Positions 53,765 to 61,950 of a DNA stretch of 64,000 nucleotides are shown here, piece after piece. A program made the position numbers and the translations under genes. A model generated the notes under the pieces. That model saw only the letters and a program-made list of their open reading frames with translations. It was not told the origin of the DNA and did not search any database. The first letter of the stretch is position 1, and each line of letters starts with the position of its first letter. This stretch comes from Micromonospora inaquosa (GTDB lineage Bacteria; Actinomycetota; Actinomycetes; Mycobacteriales; Micromonosporaceae), in the NCBI RefSeq assembly GCF_003857055.1, contig NZ_QGSZ01000175.1, forward strand, positions 1 through 64,000. Direction: 5' to 3'.

Positions 53765-53779
53765 GGTCGTCCTCCGGGG

Positions 53780-54994
53780 TCAGCAGCGCTCGAGAACGGT
53801 GGCGACGCCCATGCCGCCGCCGATGCAGAGGGTCACCATGGCGCGGCGCAGGTCGCGGCGCTCCAACTCGTCCAACGCCGTCCCGAGCAGCATCGCTCCG
53901 GTCGCGCCGAGCGGGTGGCCGAGGGCGATCGCGCCGCCGTTGACGTTCACCCGGTCCGGGTCGAGGCCCAGGTCACGGACGTACTTGAGGACCACCGCGG
54001 CGAAGGCTTCGTTGATCTCGAACAGGTCGATGTCGTCGACTGTCAGCCCGGCTACGGCGAGCGCCTTGTGGGTGGCCGGGATCGGGCCGGTCAGCATCAG
54101 GGTCGGGTCCGCGCCGGTGACCGCCGCGCCGACGATCCGGGCCCGCGGGGTGAGGCCGAGATCCCTGCCGACCTCGGCCGAGCCGATCAGCACCAGCGCG
54201 GCGCCGTCCACGATGCCGGACGAGTTGCCCGCGTGGTGAACGTGCTCGATCGCCTCCAACCAGTGGAACTTCTGCAACGCCACAGCGTCGAAGCCGGCCG
54301 CCGCACCCATCGTGGCGAAGGACGGGGTGAGCTTGGCCAACGCCTCCCGGGTGGTCTCCGGCCGCGGGTGCTCGTCGACGGTGAGGATGTCCAGCCCGTT
54401 GCCGTCGCGCACCGGCACCACCGATCGCGCGAAGTGCCCGCCGGTCCACGCCTTGGCGGCCCGCTCCTGCGACCGCAGCGCGTAGCCGTCCACGTCGTCG
54501 CGGGTGAAGCCCTCCAGGGTGGCGATCAGGTCGGCGCTGACGCCCTGCGGCACGAACGAGGTGGCCAGCGCGGTCTGCGGGTCGGTGGCCCAGGCCGCCC
54601 CGTCGGAGCCCATCGGCACCCGGGACATCGACTCCACCCCGCCGGCCAGCAGCAGGTGCTCCCAGCCGGAGCGGATCCGCGCGGCGGCGGAGTTGACCGC
54701 CTCCAAACCGGAGGCGCAGAACCGGTTGAGCTGCACCCCGCCCACCTGGTCGGGCAGCCCGGCCAGGAGCGCGGCGGCCCGGGCCAGGTCGCCGCCCTGC
54801 TCACCGACCGGGGTCACGATGCCCAGCAGCAGGTCCTCCAACCGGCCGACGTCCAGGCCGGGGTTGCGCTCCCGCAACGCGTCGATCAGGCCGACCACCA
54901 GGGAGATCGGTTTGACCCCGTGCAGGGCGCCGGTGTCCCGGCCGCGTCCGCGCGGGGTGCGGACCGCGTCATAGACGTACGCCTCAGAGGGCAC
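53780..54994 (-). CDS. Acetyl-CoA acyltransferase (thiolase, FadA-like)
   Basis: 404 residues. Nucleophile C93 in [11 protein letters not shown], catalytic His in GHPLGATGA, second Cys in LCIGGGMG: a complete biosynthetic/degradative thiolase. Cleaves 3-ketoacyl-CoA with CoA and forms the beta-oxidation complex with the FadB-like product encoded next. The start overlaps the acyl-CoA dehydrogenase 3' end by 11 bp. Confidence 0.95.
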   Translation of the reverse strand: MPSEAYVYDAVRTPRGRGRDTGALHGVKPISLVVGLIDALRERNPGLDVGRLEDLLLGIVTPVGEQGGDLARAAALLAGLPDQVGGVQLNRFCASGLEAVNSAAARIRSGWEHLLLAGGVESMSRVPMGSDGAAWATDPQTALATSFVPQGVSADLIATLEGFTRDDVDGYALRSQERAAKAWTGGHFARSVVPVRDGNGLDILTVDEHPRPETTREALAKLTPSFATMGAAAGFDAVALQKFHWLEAIEHVHHAGNSSGIVDGAALVLIGSAEVGRDLGLTPRARIVGAAVTGADPTLMLTGPIPATHKALAVAGLTVDDIDLFEINEAFAAVVLKYVRDLGLDPDRVNVNGGAIALGHPLGATGAMLLGTALDELERRDLRRAMVTLCIGGGMGVATVLERC

Positions 54995-56150
54995 GGGCGA
55001 TCAACTCCTTCATGATCTCGTTGGTGCCGCCGTAGATCTTCTGGACTCTGGCGTCGGCGTACATCCGGGCGATCGGGTACTCAGTGGTGTAGCCGTAGCC
55101 GCCGAAGAGCTGCAGACACCGGTCGACCACCTCGCACTGCCCGTCGGTGAGCCAGGACTTCGCCATCGCCGCGGTCGCCACGTCCAGGTCGCCGCGCGCG
55201 TGCCGGACGATGCAGTCGTCCAGAAAGACCCGGCTGACCCGGGTGCGGGTGGCGCACTCCGCGAGCACCATCCGGGTGTTCTGGTGACCCATCAGCGGCT
55301 TGCCGAAGGCGGTGCGCTCCTTCGCGTACGCGACAGTCAGCGCTACCGCCCGTTCCATGACCGCTACCGCGCCGACACCGATGACCAGCCGCTCCTGCGG
55401 GAGTTGCTGCATGAGCTGGACGAAGCCCAACCCTTCGACGCCGCCGAGCAGGTTGGCCGCCGGCACCCGGAGTTCGTCGAAGAACAACTCCGCCGTGTCG
55501 TTGGCGTGCAGGCCGATCTTGGACAGCAGTCGGCCACGCCGGAACCCCGCCGGGTCGCCACCCACCTCGCAGACCAGCAGCGAGACACCAGCCGCCCGCT
55601 GCTCGGGGTCGGTCTTCACGGCCACGATGATCAGATCGGCCAGACCGCCGTTGGTGATGAACGTCTTCGCGCCCGTGACCAGGTAGTCGTCGCCGTCCCG
55701 GACCGCCCGGGTACGCATCGCCTGGAGGTCCGAGCCGCCGTCCGGCTCGGTCATCGCGATCGCGCCGACCAGCTCACCGCTGCACAGGCCGGGCAGCCAG
55801 CGCCGCTTCTGTTCCTCGCTGCCGTACGCCACCAGGTAGCCGGTGACGATGCCGCTGTGGACGGCCAGGCCGAGGCTGCCCTCCCCGGTGTACGCCTGCT
55901 CGTGCAGCAGCACCGCCTCATGGGTGAACCCGCCGCCCCCGCCGCCGTACTCCTCCGGGACCGACAGGCCGAGCAGCCCCAGCTCGCCGGCGCGGCGGTA
56001 GTGCTCGCGGTCCGGATGGCCCTGCGCCAGTAGGCGCTCGGCGTGCGGCAGCACCTCCTTTGTGAAGAAGGTGCGGGCCAGATCGGCCAGGTCGTCGTGT
56101 TCCGGCTCGCGCCAGGGTGAGGGGGAGCCGTCGGGCGGGGGAGTCGGCAT
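54984..56150 (-). CDS. Acyl-CoA dehydrogenase, long-chain (LCAD)-like
   Basis: 388 residues, FAD-dependent first step of beta-oxidation. [16 protein letters not shown] and [19 protein letters not shown] are the flavin-contact motifs. The C-terminus [20 protein letters not shown] has Gly where medium-chain enzymes have the catalytic Glu (YEGT), exactly as in LCAD-type enzymes; the base is then probably the Glu of [15 protein letters not shown]. The ATG at 56150 opens the operon of four. Weak Shine-Dalgarno (GGTGGTGCC). Confidence 0.93.
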   Translation of the reverse strand: MPTPPPDGSPSPWREPEHDDLADLARTFFTKEVLPHAERLLAQGHPDREHYRRAGELGLLGLSVPEEYGGGGGGFTHEAVLLHEQAYTGEGSLGLAVHSGIVTGYLVAYGSEEQKRRWLPGLCSGELVGAIAMTEPDGGSDLQAMRTRAVRDGDDYLVTGAKTFITNGGLADLIIVAVKTDPEQRAAGVSLLVCEVGGDPAGFRRGRLLSKIGLHANDTAELFFDELRVPAANLLGGVEGLGFVQLMQQLPQERLVIGVGAVAVMERAVALTVAYAKERTAFGKPLMGHQNTRMVLAECATRTRVSRVFLDDCIVRHARGDLDVATAAMAKSWLTDGQCEVVDRCLQLFGGYGYTTEYPIARMYADARVQKIYGGTNEIMKELIARAL

Positions 56151-56242
56151 GGCACCACCCTCGCGCGCTGTTGGCGGCATGTCAATAAGCCGTGATCGGC
56201 TGCCTGCCTTGGGGCGGCATTGTGCGGCCCCTGGCATAGAAG

Positions 56243-56323
56243 TCGCCGATCATGGACCTGTGGTGCCCCGGCAAAAAGGGGATTGTGTGGCCATGTCGCC
56301 CACCACGAATCCATGATCGCCGA
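56243..56323. repeat. CGATCATGGA stem-loop repeat
   Basis: TCGCCGATCATGGACCTGTG and, inverted, TCGGCGATCATGGATTCGTG (reading from 56323) match at 19 of 23 positions over the full 23-nt arms; the loop is about 35 nt. Looks like a REP-like or terminator-like mobile intergenic element. Confidence 0.65.
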
Positions 56324-56391
56324 GGGTGACGCGCGGGCACGCAGGGCTCCGCGCGACGCGGAGGGGTACCACCGCGACTGGATACGCGGAG

Positions 56392-56436
56392 ATCTTGGAC
56401 AGTTTCCGTTAGCTGCTAACGGAAACTGTCCAAGAT
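56392..56436. repeat. Perfect 21-bp inverted repeat (GATCTTGGACAGTTTCC type)
   Basis: ATCTTGGACAGTTTCCGTTAG and its exact reverse complement are separated by only 3 nt. AT content is higher than the surroundings. No coding sequence. It could be a terminator, a REP-like unit or a regulator site. Confidence 0.8.
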
Positions 56437-56572
56437 TGCGAAAACTGCCCGCCGCGAGACGTGCGTCGTGTGCGGCGCGGGGAGGGCTAGGTGGACCAAT
56501 CGTGCGAACCCGGCGTTGTTGCGCAGCGTGGGCAGGCGGCGAGTGGGCGGGTGAAAAAGCGGGGAGTGTGAA

Positions 56573-56791
56573 CTACTCGGCCTCGTCGCCCTCGGTGGGG
56601 CGCGGCGGGCGGTGCTCGGCTATCCACGCCTCCACGTCGGCGCGCAGCCACACCGTTGTGCCGTGCAGTCGCTGGAACGGCACCGGGAAGGTCGGGTAGC
56701 GGATGAGCTGACGCATGCGGGTCCGGCTCACGCCGAGCAGGTCTTGCAGCTCGTGCGGACCGACCAGCGGACCCGGGACTTCACCCATCAC
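56573..56791 (-). CDS. Small AlpA/excisionase-like helix-turn-helix protein
   Basis: 72 residues: GPHELQDLLGVSRTRMRQLI is a MerR/AlpA-type helix-turn-helix followed by PFQRLHGTTVWLRADVEAWI, the wing of excisionase-like proteins. Probably a DNA-binding regulator. No integrase or phage gene is nearby, so a phage origin is not supported. Start is the GTG at 56791 or the adjacent ATG at 56788. Confidence 0.8.
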   Translation of the reverse strand: MMGEVPGPLVGPHELQDLLGVSRTRMRQLIRYPTFPVPFQRLHGTTVWLRADVEAWIAEHRPPRPTEGDEAE

Positions 56792-56931
56792 TCGACGGTA
56801 GGGCGATCGGGCATGCCTAATTGGGTCTACCTACTTGCGCAGCCTTATCGAATGGGTGAGGGTGAACAAGGCAGGTGCCTGGCCGGGCCGGGTGCCCGGG
56901 TGACAATCGCGAGCGTCGGGAGGGGTGTCCC

Positions 56932-57189
56932 ATGGATCAGGTGTCGGAGCTGGCGTGGTTGCGGGAGCGGGTCGGGGGCCTGGAGACAGCACTGCACTGT
57001 GCGCGGAGGGAGTTGTTCGATCTCCGTTGTCGGTTGACGTTGATCGGCCGGGTGGTCCAGGACGTCGAGCGGGTGCAGCGAGCGCCCGGTGTGGCCCTGG
57101 GTGCGATCAACGCGGCGCTCTACTCCCAGACGTCCAACCTGCGTCACCTGGGACGGCACGTGGTCCGGCGTCGCCGGGGCGTGCGGTGA
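56932..57189 (+). CDS. Small helical protein, unknown
   Basis: 85 residues, helical with a leucine/arginine-rich heptad-like N-terminal half (ELAWLRERVGGLETALHCAR) and a basic C-terminus (VVRRRRGVR). No domain recognised. The ATG at 56932 with GGGAGGGG upstream supports it. It is 51 bp before the TetR gene on the same strand. Confidence 0.6.
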   Translation: MDQVSELAWLRERVGGLETALHCARRELFDLRCRLTLIGRVVQDVERVQRAPGVALGAINAALYSQTSNLRHLGRHVVRRRRGVR

Positions 57190-57240
57190 TCAAGCTGAGG
57201 AACGGCGGCCGACCGGTGAGCTGCCGATAGGGTCGGGCAG

Positions 57241-57993
57241 ATGAGTGTCGAGACGGCTCCGCGCCGCCGCCGTTTGGAGCCGGACGCCCGGCGTGGGCAG
57301 ATCCTGGCCTGCGCGGTCCGGCTGTTCGGCGAGCGCCCGTACGCGGACGTGTCGACCACCGACGTCGCTCGGGAGGCGGGTGTCGCTCGCGGTCTGGTGA
57401 ATCACTACTTCGGTGCGAAGAAGGACCTCTACCTGGAGGTCGTCCGGGTCATGGTGACCATCCCCGAGGTTGCCCTGGAACGGCTGCCGAAGGGTGATCT
57501 TCGGACCCGGGTCGACGCCAGCGTCACCTGGTTCCTCGACGTGGTGTCCCGGCACAGCACCTCGTGGCTGGCGGCGGTCACCGCCCGGGGGATGGGCGGC
57601 GACGCCGACGTGGAGCGGGTGCTCGCCGAGGCCGAGGAGGTCGCCGCGGATCGGATGCTTGTCGCGGTCGGGCTGGCTGGCGAGGCCGCGCACCACGAGG
57701 AGCTTCGCGGCATGGTGCGGGCGTACTGCGGGCTGGCCACGTCGACCGCCCGCGAATGGCTCCAGCGGGGCGCGCTGACCCGCGTCCAGGTGCACCTGCT
57801 GCTCACCACGACCCTGTTGACCATTGTCGAAGAGGTCGTCCCGCAGATCCTCGCCGGCGAGGATCCGGTCCGGCCGACGCACCCGGCTGAGCCTGCCGCC
57901 TTAGGGCGTGACGCGGGGAGTCCGCCGAGCCGCGACGGGCGGCGGCCGAGGGCGGTGACGCAGGCCACCAGCGCGATTACGGCAATGAAATAG
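57241..57993 (+). CDS. TetR family transcriptional regulator
   Basis: 250 residues. N-terminal helix-turn-helix: ILACAVRLFGERPYADVSTT, then DVAREAGVARGLVNHYFGAK (about 20-65) is the classic TetR DNA-binding domain. The C-terminal ligand domain is not recognisable as to ligand; the tail (about 215-250) is disordered. The palindrome at 57982-58020 lies across its stop codon and upstream of the MBL gene, making that gene a likely target. Confidence 0.93.
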   Translation: MSVETAPRRRRLEPDARRGQILACAVRLFGERPYADVSTTDVAREAGVARGLVNHYFGAKKDLYLEVVRVMVTIPEVALERLPKGDLRTRVDASVTWFLDVVSRHSTSWLAAVTARGMGGDADVERVLAEAEEVAADRMLVAVGLAGEAAHHEELRGMVRAYCGLATSTAREWLQRGALTRVQVHLLLTTTLLTIVEEVVPQILAGEDPVRPTHPAEPAALGRDAGSPPSRDGRRPRAVTQATSAITAMK

Positions 57994-58020
57994 GCATAGC
58001 GGTTACGGTTATTTCATTGC
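57982..58020. promoter_or_regulatory. Palindromic operator or terminator between TetR and MBL genes
   Basis: GCAATGAAATA (57982-57992) and TATTTCATTGC (58010-58020) are perfect 11-bp inverted arms, 17 bp apart, in an AT-rich setting. It overlaps the TetR stop (57991-57993) and ends 54 bp before the MBL start. Either a regulator site for the MBL gene or the TetR terminator. Confidence 0.55.
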
Positions 58021-58074
58021 TCGGCGGGTACCCACCCGCGAAGAAGCCGGCGATCGCGTCACCGAGGAGGAGAC

Positions 58075-58923
58075 ATGTCCACGCCTGCGCTGTCCTACGA
58101 GGTATTGGTCTCGGACGGTCCCGTCCGAGCGGGTGACCAACGCATGCCGGACGGGTCGCGGCTCCATTGGAACCCGGTCTCGTCCACCCTGATCTTCGGG
58201 GACGAGGAGGCGCTCCTGGCGGATCCACCGTTCACCCACGAGCAGATCTCGAAGGTGGGCGACTGGATCGCCCAGTCGGGTAAGCGGCTGACGTACATCT
58301 ACGCCACCCACGGGCATGGCGACCACTGGTTCGGCGCCGGTGAGCTGGTCAAGCGCTTCCCCGGCGCGGTCACCTACGCCACGCCCGGCACGATCGAGGT
58401 CATGCACCAGCAGGCCACCGTCGGGCGGAGTGAACTGTTCGACCGGGTCTTCCCCGGCCTGATCCCGGAAACGTCTGTCGACGCGGTGCCCGTGCCGGTG
58501 GAGGGGTTCCTGCTCGAAGGCAACCTCATTCAGCCCGTCGAGACCGGGCACACCGACACCGATCAGACCACCGTTCTGCACGTCCCGTCGATCGGCCTGG
58601 TGGTCGCCGGTGACGTCGTCTACAACGGGGTTCACCAGTACATCGTGGAGACGGTCGACGGCGGCCTGCGGCAGTGGCTCGACGCCCTCGACCGCGTCGA
58701 AGCGCTCGCGCCCCGCGCAGTCGTCGCCGGCCACAAGAATCGAGACCGTCCCGACGACCCGGCAAGCATCGACCAGACCCGGCAGTACCTGCTGAACGTG
58801 GAGCGGCTGCTGGCCGAGAAGCAGACCGCCCGCGAGTTCTTCGACGAAATGGTGCGGCTCTACCCGGACTGGGTGAATCCGGGACCGGCCTGGTACGGGG
58901 CGCTTGCCCTGCTCGGGAAGTGA
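58075..58923 (+). CDS. Metallo-beta-lactamase-fold hydrolase
   Basis: 282 residues with the zinc motif THGHGDHW (HxHxDH), a further His in ETGHTDTD, the bridging Asp in VVAGDVVYNG and the last His in VVAGHKNRD. A generic MBL-fold hydrolase, perhaps a lactonase or thioesterase; substrate unknown. ATG at 58075 with GAGGAGGAG upstream. The CGNR gene follows 4 bp later and the TetR gene precedes it: a likely regulated unit. Confidence 0.92.
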   Translation: MSTPALSYEVLVSDGPVRAGDQRMPDGSRLHWNPVSSTLIFGDEEALLADPPFTHEQISKVGDWIAQSGKRLTYIYATHGHGDHWFGAGELVKRFPGAVTYATPGTIEVMHQQATVGRSELFDRVFPGLIPETSVDAVPVPVEGFLLEGNLIQPVETGHTDTDQTTVLHVPSIGLVVAGDVVYNGVHQYIVETVDGGLRQWLDALDRVEALAPRAVVAGHKNRDRPDDPASIDQTRQYLLNVERLLAEKQTAREFFDEMVRLYPDWVNPGPAWYGALALLGK

Positions 58924-58927
58924 CCTG

Positions 58928-59587
58928 ATGGCGCCCTCGATGCCAGAGCGCGCGGCAGCTGCGATGGTCGGGCCGGGGAGAGCCACCGCGAGGTATGGCA
59001 TCGACCCCGCTCCAGGCGGCCTCGGGCTCGTTCAGGACCTACTCAACACGATCTCGGCCGGCATGCCACGGCAACCGGACCTCCTGGACGACCTGGGCAG
59101 CGCTACGGAGTGGGCACAACTGGCCGTCGCCCAGTGGTCGACGGCCACCGGCCGCCCGGCGCCCGACGTCACGCTCGACCCTGCGGGCCTCCGGGCGCTA
59201 CGGAGCTTCCGCGAGGAGTTGCTGGACGAGATCGATGCCAGGCTGCACAGTCCGGAACCTGATCAACCCTCCGAGGCGGCGACGAACCGGGGTGCGACCC
59301 CATCTCGTGCCACCGGTGCCACGCTCCGGCTCGATCGAGGCGGGTCCGTCCACCTCGACCCCGCCGGGACCGGGACCGAGCTGCTGGTCTCGCTCGTCCT
59401 CGCCGCGCTGTTCGAGGCGCAGCTCACCGACGTCGGGCGGCGGATCAAGACCTGCCGCAACCCCCGCTGCCGGGTGGCGTTCTACGACCGGTCACGCAAC
59501 AACAGCGGGGTCTGGCACTCCGTACGCGTCTGTGGGCACCCGACCAACCTGCGCGCCCACCGGGCCCGGCAGCGGCAGGCGGGCTGA
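58928..59587 (+). CDS. CGNR-type zinc-finger DNA-binding protein, variant motif
   Basis: 219 residues. N-terminal ABATE-like stress-sensor region (GGLGLVQDLLNTISAGMPRQ) and a C-terminal zinc finger TCRNPRCRVAFYDRSRNNSG with VRVCGHPTNLRAHRARQ. In the usual motif the second half reads CGNR; here it is CGHP-TN, so the name-giving residues are altered, though the cysteines remain. Probably a transcription regulator; directly follows the MBL gene. ATG at 58928 lacks a strong ribosome site and may be coupled. Confidence 0.85.
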   Translation: MAPSMPERAAAAMVGPGRATARYGIDPAPGGLGLVQDLLNTISAGMPRQPDLLDDLGSATEWAQLAVAQWSTATGRPAPDVTLDPAGLRALRSFREELLDEIDARLHSPEPDQPSEAATNRGATPSRATGATLRLDRGGSVHLDPAGTGTELLVSLVLAALFEAQLTDVGRRIKTCRNPRCRVAFYDRSRNNSGVWHSVRVCGHPTNLRAHRARQRQAG

Positions 59588-59596
59588 CCTGTCCGA

Positions 59597-60457
59597 TCAG
59601 GCGGCCCGGCGTTCGTCAGCCCGACCGGTGTGCGCCGCCGGGGCAGCCTGACCGGCCCGCGCCGCCGGGGCGGCGTACCGGTCGGCGGCCTGCGCCGGAT
59701 AGGAATCGGGGCGTACCACCCGCAGTGGCCGATCCACCTCGTCGGCCCCGAACCGCCACCGGGACGGTGCCGGCTGCCGCTGCGGTGCCGGCCCACCGGG
59801 GCGCAGGCCGGGCCGGGACAGCAACACGGTGATCAGGTAGCCGACCACCAGGAAGCCGTGGCTGATCAGCCGTTCCCCGCCCACCGATCCGGTCGCCAGG
59901 TCGTTGACCGACAGCAGCAGCAACGTGCCGACGAACGCGCTGAGCATCGGCAACAACCCGGCTGGTGGGCTGCGGCGCATCGCCACGAACAGGAAACCCG
60001 CGCCCACGGCAACGTTCCACGCCGCCGACTCGTGCCACAGGTGCTGGCCGGTGGGGTGCAGGTGGTCGGCGGTCGCGCCCCGGCCCACCTGGGCCAGGCC
60101 GAGCACCAGCTGCACCGCGCCGAGCAACCCGAGCGCCGACCGCAGGACGGCGACGAGCGGGCCACGTCCGAACGCCGCCCGTAGGCCGGCGACCGACCGA
60201 CCTCGGCCGGTCAGACGCCGCCACCACGGCTTCTGTGCCGGCGCCGTCGCGGTGGCGGCCAGAATCGCCGCCGTCCGGTCCGGCACCTCAACGACCAATC
60301 GGGTACGCACCCGACGGGTCACCGCGGCCGCCGCCGTGAACCAGGCCCGGCACTCGGCACACCCGTCGAGGTGCCCCTGCACCGCCGTCAGTTCGGCGGC
60401 GGTCTCCTCCCCGTCCAGTTGCGCGGACAGGACCTCCCGCCACTGCTCACACCCCAT
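59597..60457 (-). CDS. Zinc-finger anti-sigma-like membrane protein
   Basis: 286 residues. The N-terminus has an anti-sigma-type zinc-binding pattern: C3, then H29-x3-C33-x2-C36 (HLDGCAECRAW). A cytoplasmic linker is followed by four or so membrane helices (about 105-215) and a disordered Pro/Ala-rich tail. It probably holds a sigma factor at the membrane, but no sigma gene is adjacent. ATG at 60457. Diverges from the TRM11-like gene. Confidence 0.83.
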   Translation of the reverse strand: MGCEQWREVLSAQLDGEETAAELTAVQGHLDGCAECRAWFTAAAAVTRRVRTRLVVEVPDRTAAILAATATAPAQKPWWRRLTGRGRSVAGLRAAFGRGPLVAVLRSALGLLGAVQLVLGLAQVGRGATADHLHPTGQHLWHESAAWNVAVGAGFLFVAMRRSPPAGLLPMLSAFVGTLLLLSVNDLATGSVGGERLISHGFLVVGYLITVLLSRPGLRPGGPAPQRQPAPSRWRFGADEVDRPLRVVRPDSYPAQAADRYAAPAARAGQAAPAAHTGRADERRAA

Positions 60458-60529
60458 GTACCGGTAGTCGCTCCGGGGACCGCTCCGGTTCCCGGCGACC
60501 GTGACTGGTTGTGGAATACTCGCCGGATC

Positions 60530-61570
60530 ATGACGCGTTACGGCCTGCTGATCCTGCCCGCCACCAACCGGGTGTACGCCCGCTCAGCCGTCGACCTCAC
60601 CCGGGCCGAGCTGGAGATCTTCGGCCGCTCGGCGCTGGACGGTCGAATCGGCGAGTTGGACACCGAGGTCGTCGGCGGGGCGTCGTACATCACGTTCACC
60701 GGTGACGGGCTGACCGAGCGTGACCTGGCCGCCCTCGGCAACCTCTCCGCCGGGTACGCGTTGTTCGAGATCGTCGGTGAGCTGTTGCGGCCCATCGAGT
60801 GGAGCCGTCTGGACCGCTACGACGACGACCTGCTCACCATCCAGAAGTACCCGGGGAAGACCAACGAGCAGTTCACCAAGTTGCTGCTCAACGTCACACT
60901 GCTCGCCTCGGACTGGGCCACCGAGCTGACCAGCCGCCGGTTTCGGGTGCTCGACCCGCTCTGCGGTCGGGGCACCACCCTCAACCAGGCGCTGATGTAC
61001 GGCTTCGACGCCGCCGGGATCGAGCGCGACCAGAAGGACGTCGAGGCGTACCGGGCGTTCATCACCACCTGGCTGAAGCAGAAGCGGGTCAAGCACCGGG
61101 TGCTGGAGTCGGGGCCGGTGCGGCGGGAGCGCAAGGTGGTCGGCCGGCGGGTGCGGATCGAGGTGGCGCCGACCCGCGAGGAGCACAAGGCCGGCCAGAC
61201 CCAACTGCTGGATGTGGTCAACGCCGACACCGCCCGGTCGGCGGAGTTCTTCCGCCCGGAGACCGTGGACCTGGTCGTCGCCGACGCGCCGTACGGCGTG
61301 CAGCACGGCAGTCGTACCGCTGGGCAGGGGTTGACCCGCGACCCGCTGGCGCTGCTCGCGGACGCCGCTCCGGTCTGGGCCCGGTTGTTGCGCCCCGGCG
61401 GGGCGTTGGGGATTTCCTGGAACACGCACGTCGCCAGCCGGGACGACGCGGCGGCGGCGTTGGCCGACGCCGGACTGACCGTGGTCGACGAGGAGCCCTA
61501 CCGCGCGCTGCGGCACCGGGTGGACCAGTCGATCATGCGTGACGTGCTGGTGGCCCGTAAGCCGGCCTGA
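60530..61570 (+). CDS. TRM11-like SAM-dependent RNA/DNA methyltransferase
   Basis: 346 residues. Motif I LDPLCGRGTTLNQALMYGFD and catalytic motif DAPYGVQH (in place of N/DPPY) match the TRM11 family, which makes N2-methylguanosine in tRNA; an N-terminal THUMP-like domain is weak. A basic insert (KRVKHRVLESGPVRRERKVV) may bind nucleic acid. The ATG at 60530 follows a possible GAATAC -10 box within 15 bp, so it may be leaderless. Substrate uncertain. Confidence 0.85.
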   Translation: MTRYGLLILPATNRVYARSAVDLTRAELEIFGRSALDGRIGELDTEVVGGASYITFTGDGLTERDLAALGNLSAGYALFEIVGELLRPIEWSRLDRYDDDLLTIQKYPGKTNEQFTKLLLNVTLLASDWATELTSRRFRVLDPLCGRGTTLNQALMYGFDAAGIERDQKDVEAYRAFITTWLKQKRVKHRVLESGPVRRERKVVGRRVRIEVAPTREEHKAGQTQLLDVVNADTARSAEFFRPETVDLVVADAPYGVQHGSRTAGQGLTRDPLALLADAAPVWARLLRPGGALGISWNTHVASRDDAAAALADAGLTVVDEEPYRALRHRVDQSIMRDVLVARKPA

Positions 61571-61732
61571 CCGGCACCGCACCTCTCCTCCCGGCCTCAC
61601 CCATCGGGTCCGTGCCGCATTTCACCTGCTCAGTGCGCGGGTGTGAAAACCACGTCAAGAAAAGGTGCGCCGCCGTCATGGCCGCGTTATGACCTCTGCC
61701 GTCCGGCGGGTGGTGGGGCTTTGATTGCCCGG

Positions 61733-61753
61733 CGCGACCGGAAGGCGGTCGCG
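61733..61753 (+). promoter_or_regulatory. Hairpin in the kdp leader
   Basis: CGCGACCG and CGGTCGCG form an 8-bp stem with a GAAGG loop, ending 28 bp before the first kdp-region start codon. The preceding 160 bp contain a less GC-rich stretch (61645-61690) that could carry a KdpE site and promoter. No ydaO riboswitch is seen here. Confidence 0.4.
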
Positions 61754-61780
61754 ACGAACCTTTCCGGCTGAGGAGTCAGC

Positions 61781-61864
61781 GTGTCTGACGTGGTGTTCGT
61801 GGTCCTGACGGTGGTGCTGTTCGCGGCGCTCGCCCTGGTGGTCCGGGCGGTGGAGAAGCTGTGA
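61781..61864 (+). CDS. 27-residue membrane peptide preceding kdpF
   Basis: A GTG-started frame with GAGGAGT upstream encodes [20 protein letters not shown] followed by VRAVEKL, a single membrane helix. Its stop overlaps the kdpF start by 4 bp (GTGA). It is too short for normal gene finding but has a good ribosome site and coupling, so it is probably translated. It may be an extra small subunit or regulator of the Kdp pump. I recall similar unannotated peptides before kdpF in actinobacteria, but cannot confirm. Confidence 0.65.
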   Translation: MSDVVFVVLTVVLFAALALVVRAVEKL

Positions 61865-61950
61865 ACGCGGTCAACGCCGTCGGTCTGGTGCTCGCGGTCG
61901 TCCTGGGCGCGTTCCTGGTGTTCGCCCTGCTGTTTCCGGAGCGCTTCTGA
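61861..61950 (+). CDS. kdpF: Potassium-transporting ATPase subunit KdpF
   Basis: 29 residues, one membrane helix ending FALLFPERF, the KdpF hallmark. Stabilises the KdpFABC complex in the membrane. GTG start coupled to the upstream peptide; stop overlaps the kdpA start (TGATG). Confidence 0.88.
   Translation: MNAVNAVGLVLAVVLGAFLVFALLFPERF

Larger units (their letters stand above)
56151..56572. other. Intergenic region rich in palindromes, 422 bp
   Basis: No gene supported. It contains an 81-bp stem-loop repeat (56243-56323), a small hairpin CTCCGCG/CGCGGAG (56347-56363) and a perfect 45-bp palindrome (56392-56436). Such clustering suggests an accumulation of repeat elements upstream of the fad operon. 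Confidence 0.6.

Noticed and set aside
56151-56572. Insertion sequence remnant
   Set aside because: Palindromes are present but there is no transposase fragment or target-site duplication that I can see.
56573-56791. Excisionase-like gene as evidence for an integrated element
   Set aside because: No integrase, att repeat, tRNA target or phage gene is seen nearby; such small regulators are common in actinobacterial chromosomes.
61571-61780. c-di-AMP riboswitch before kdp
   Set aside because: The conserved blocks seen at 36650-36763 are absent here; only a simple hairpin occurs.
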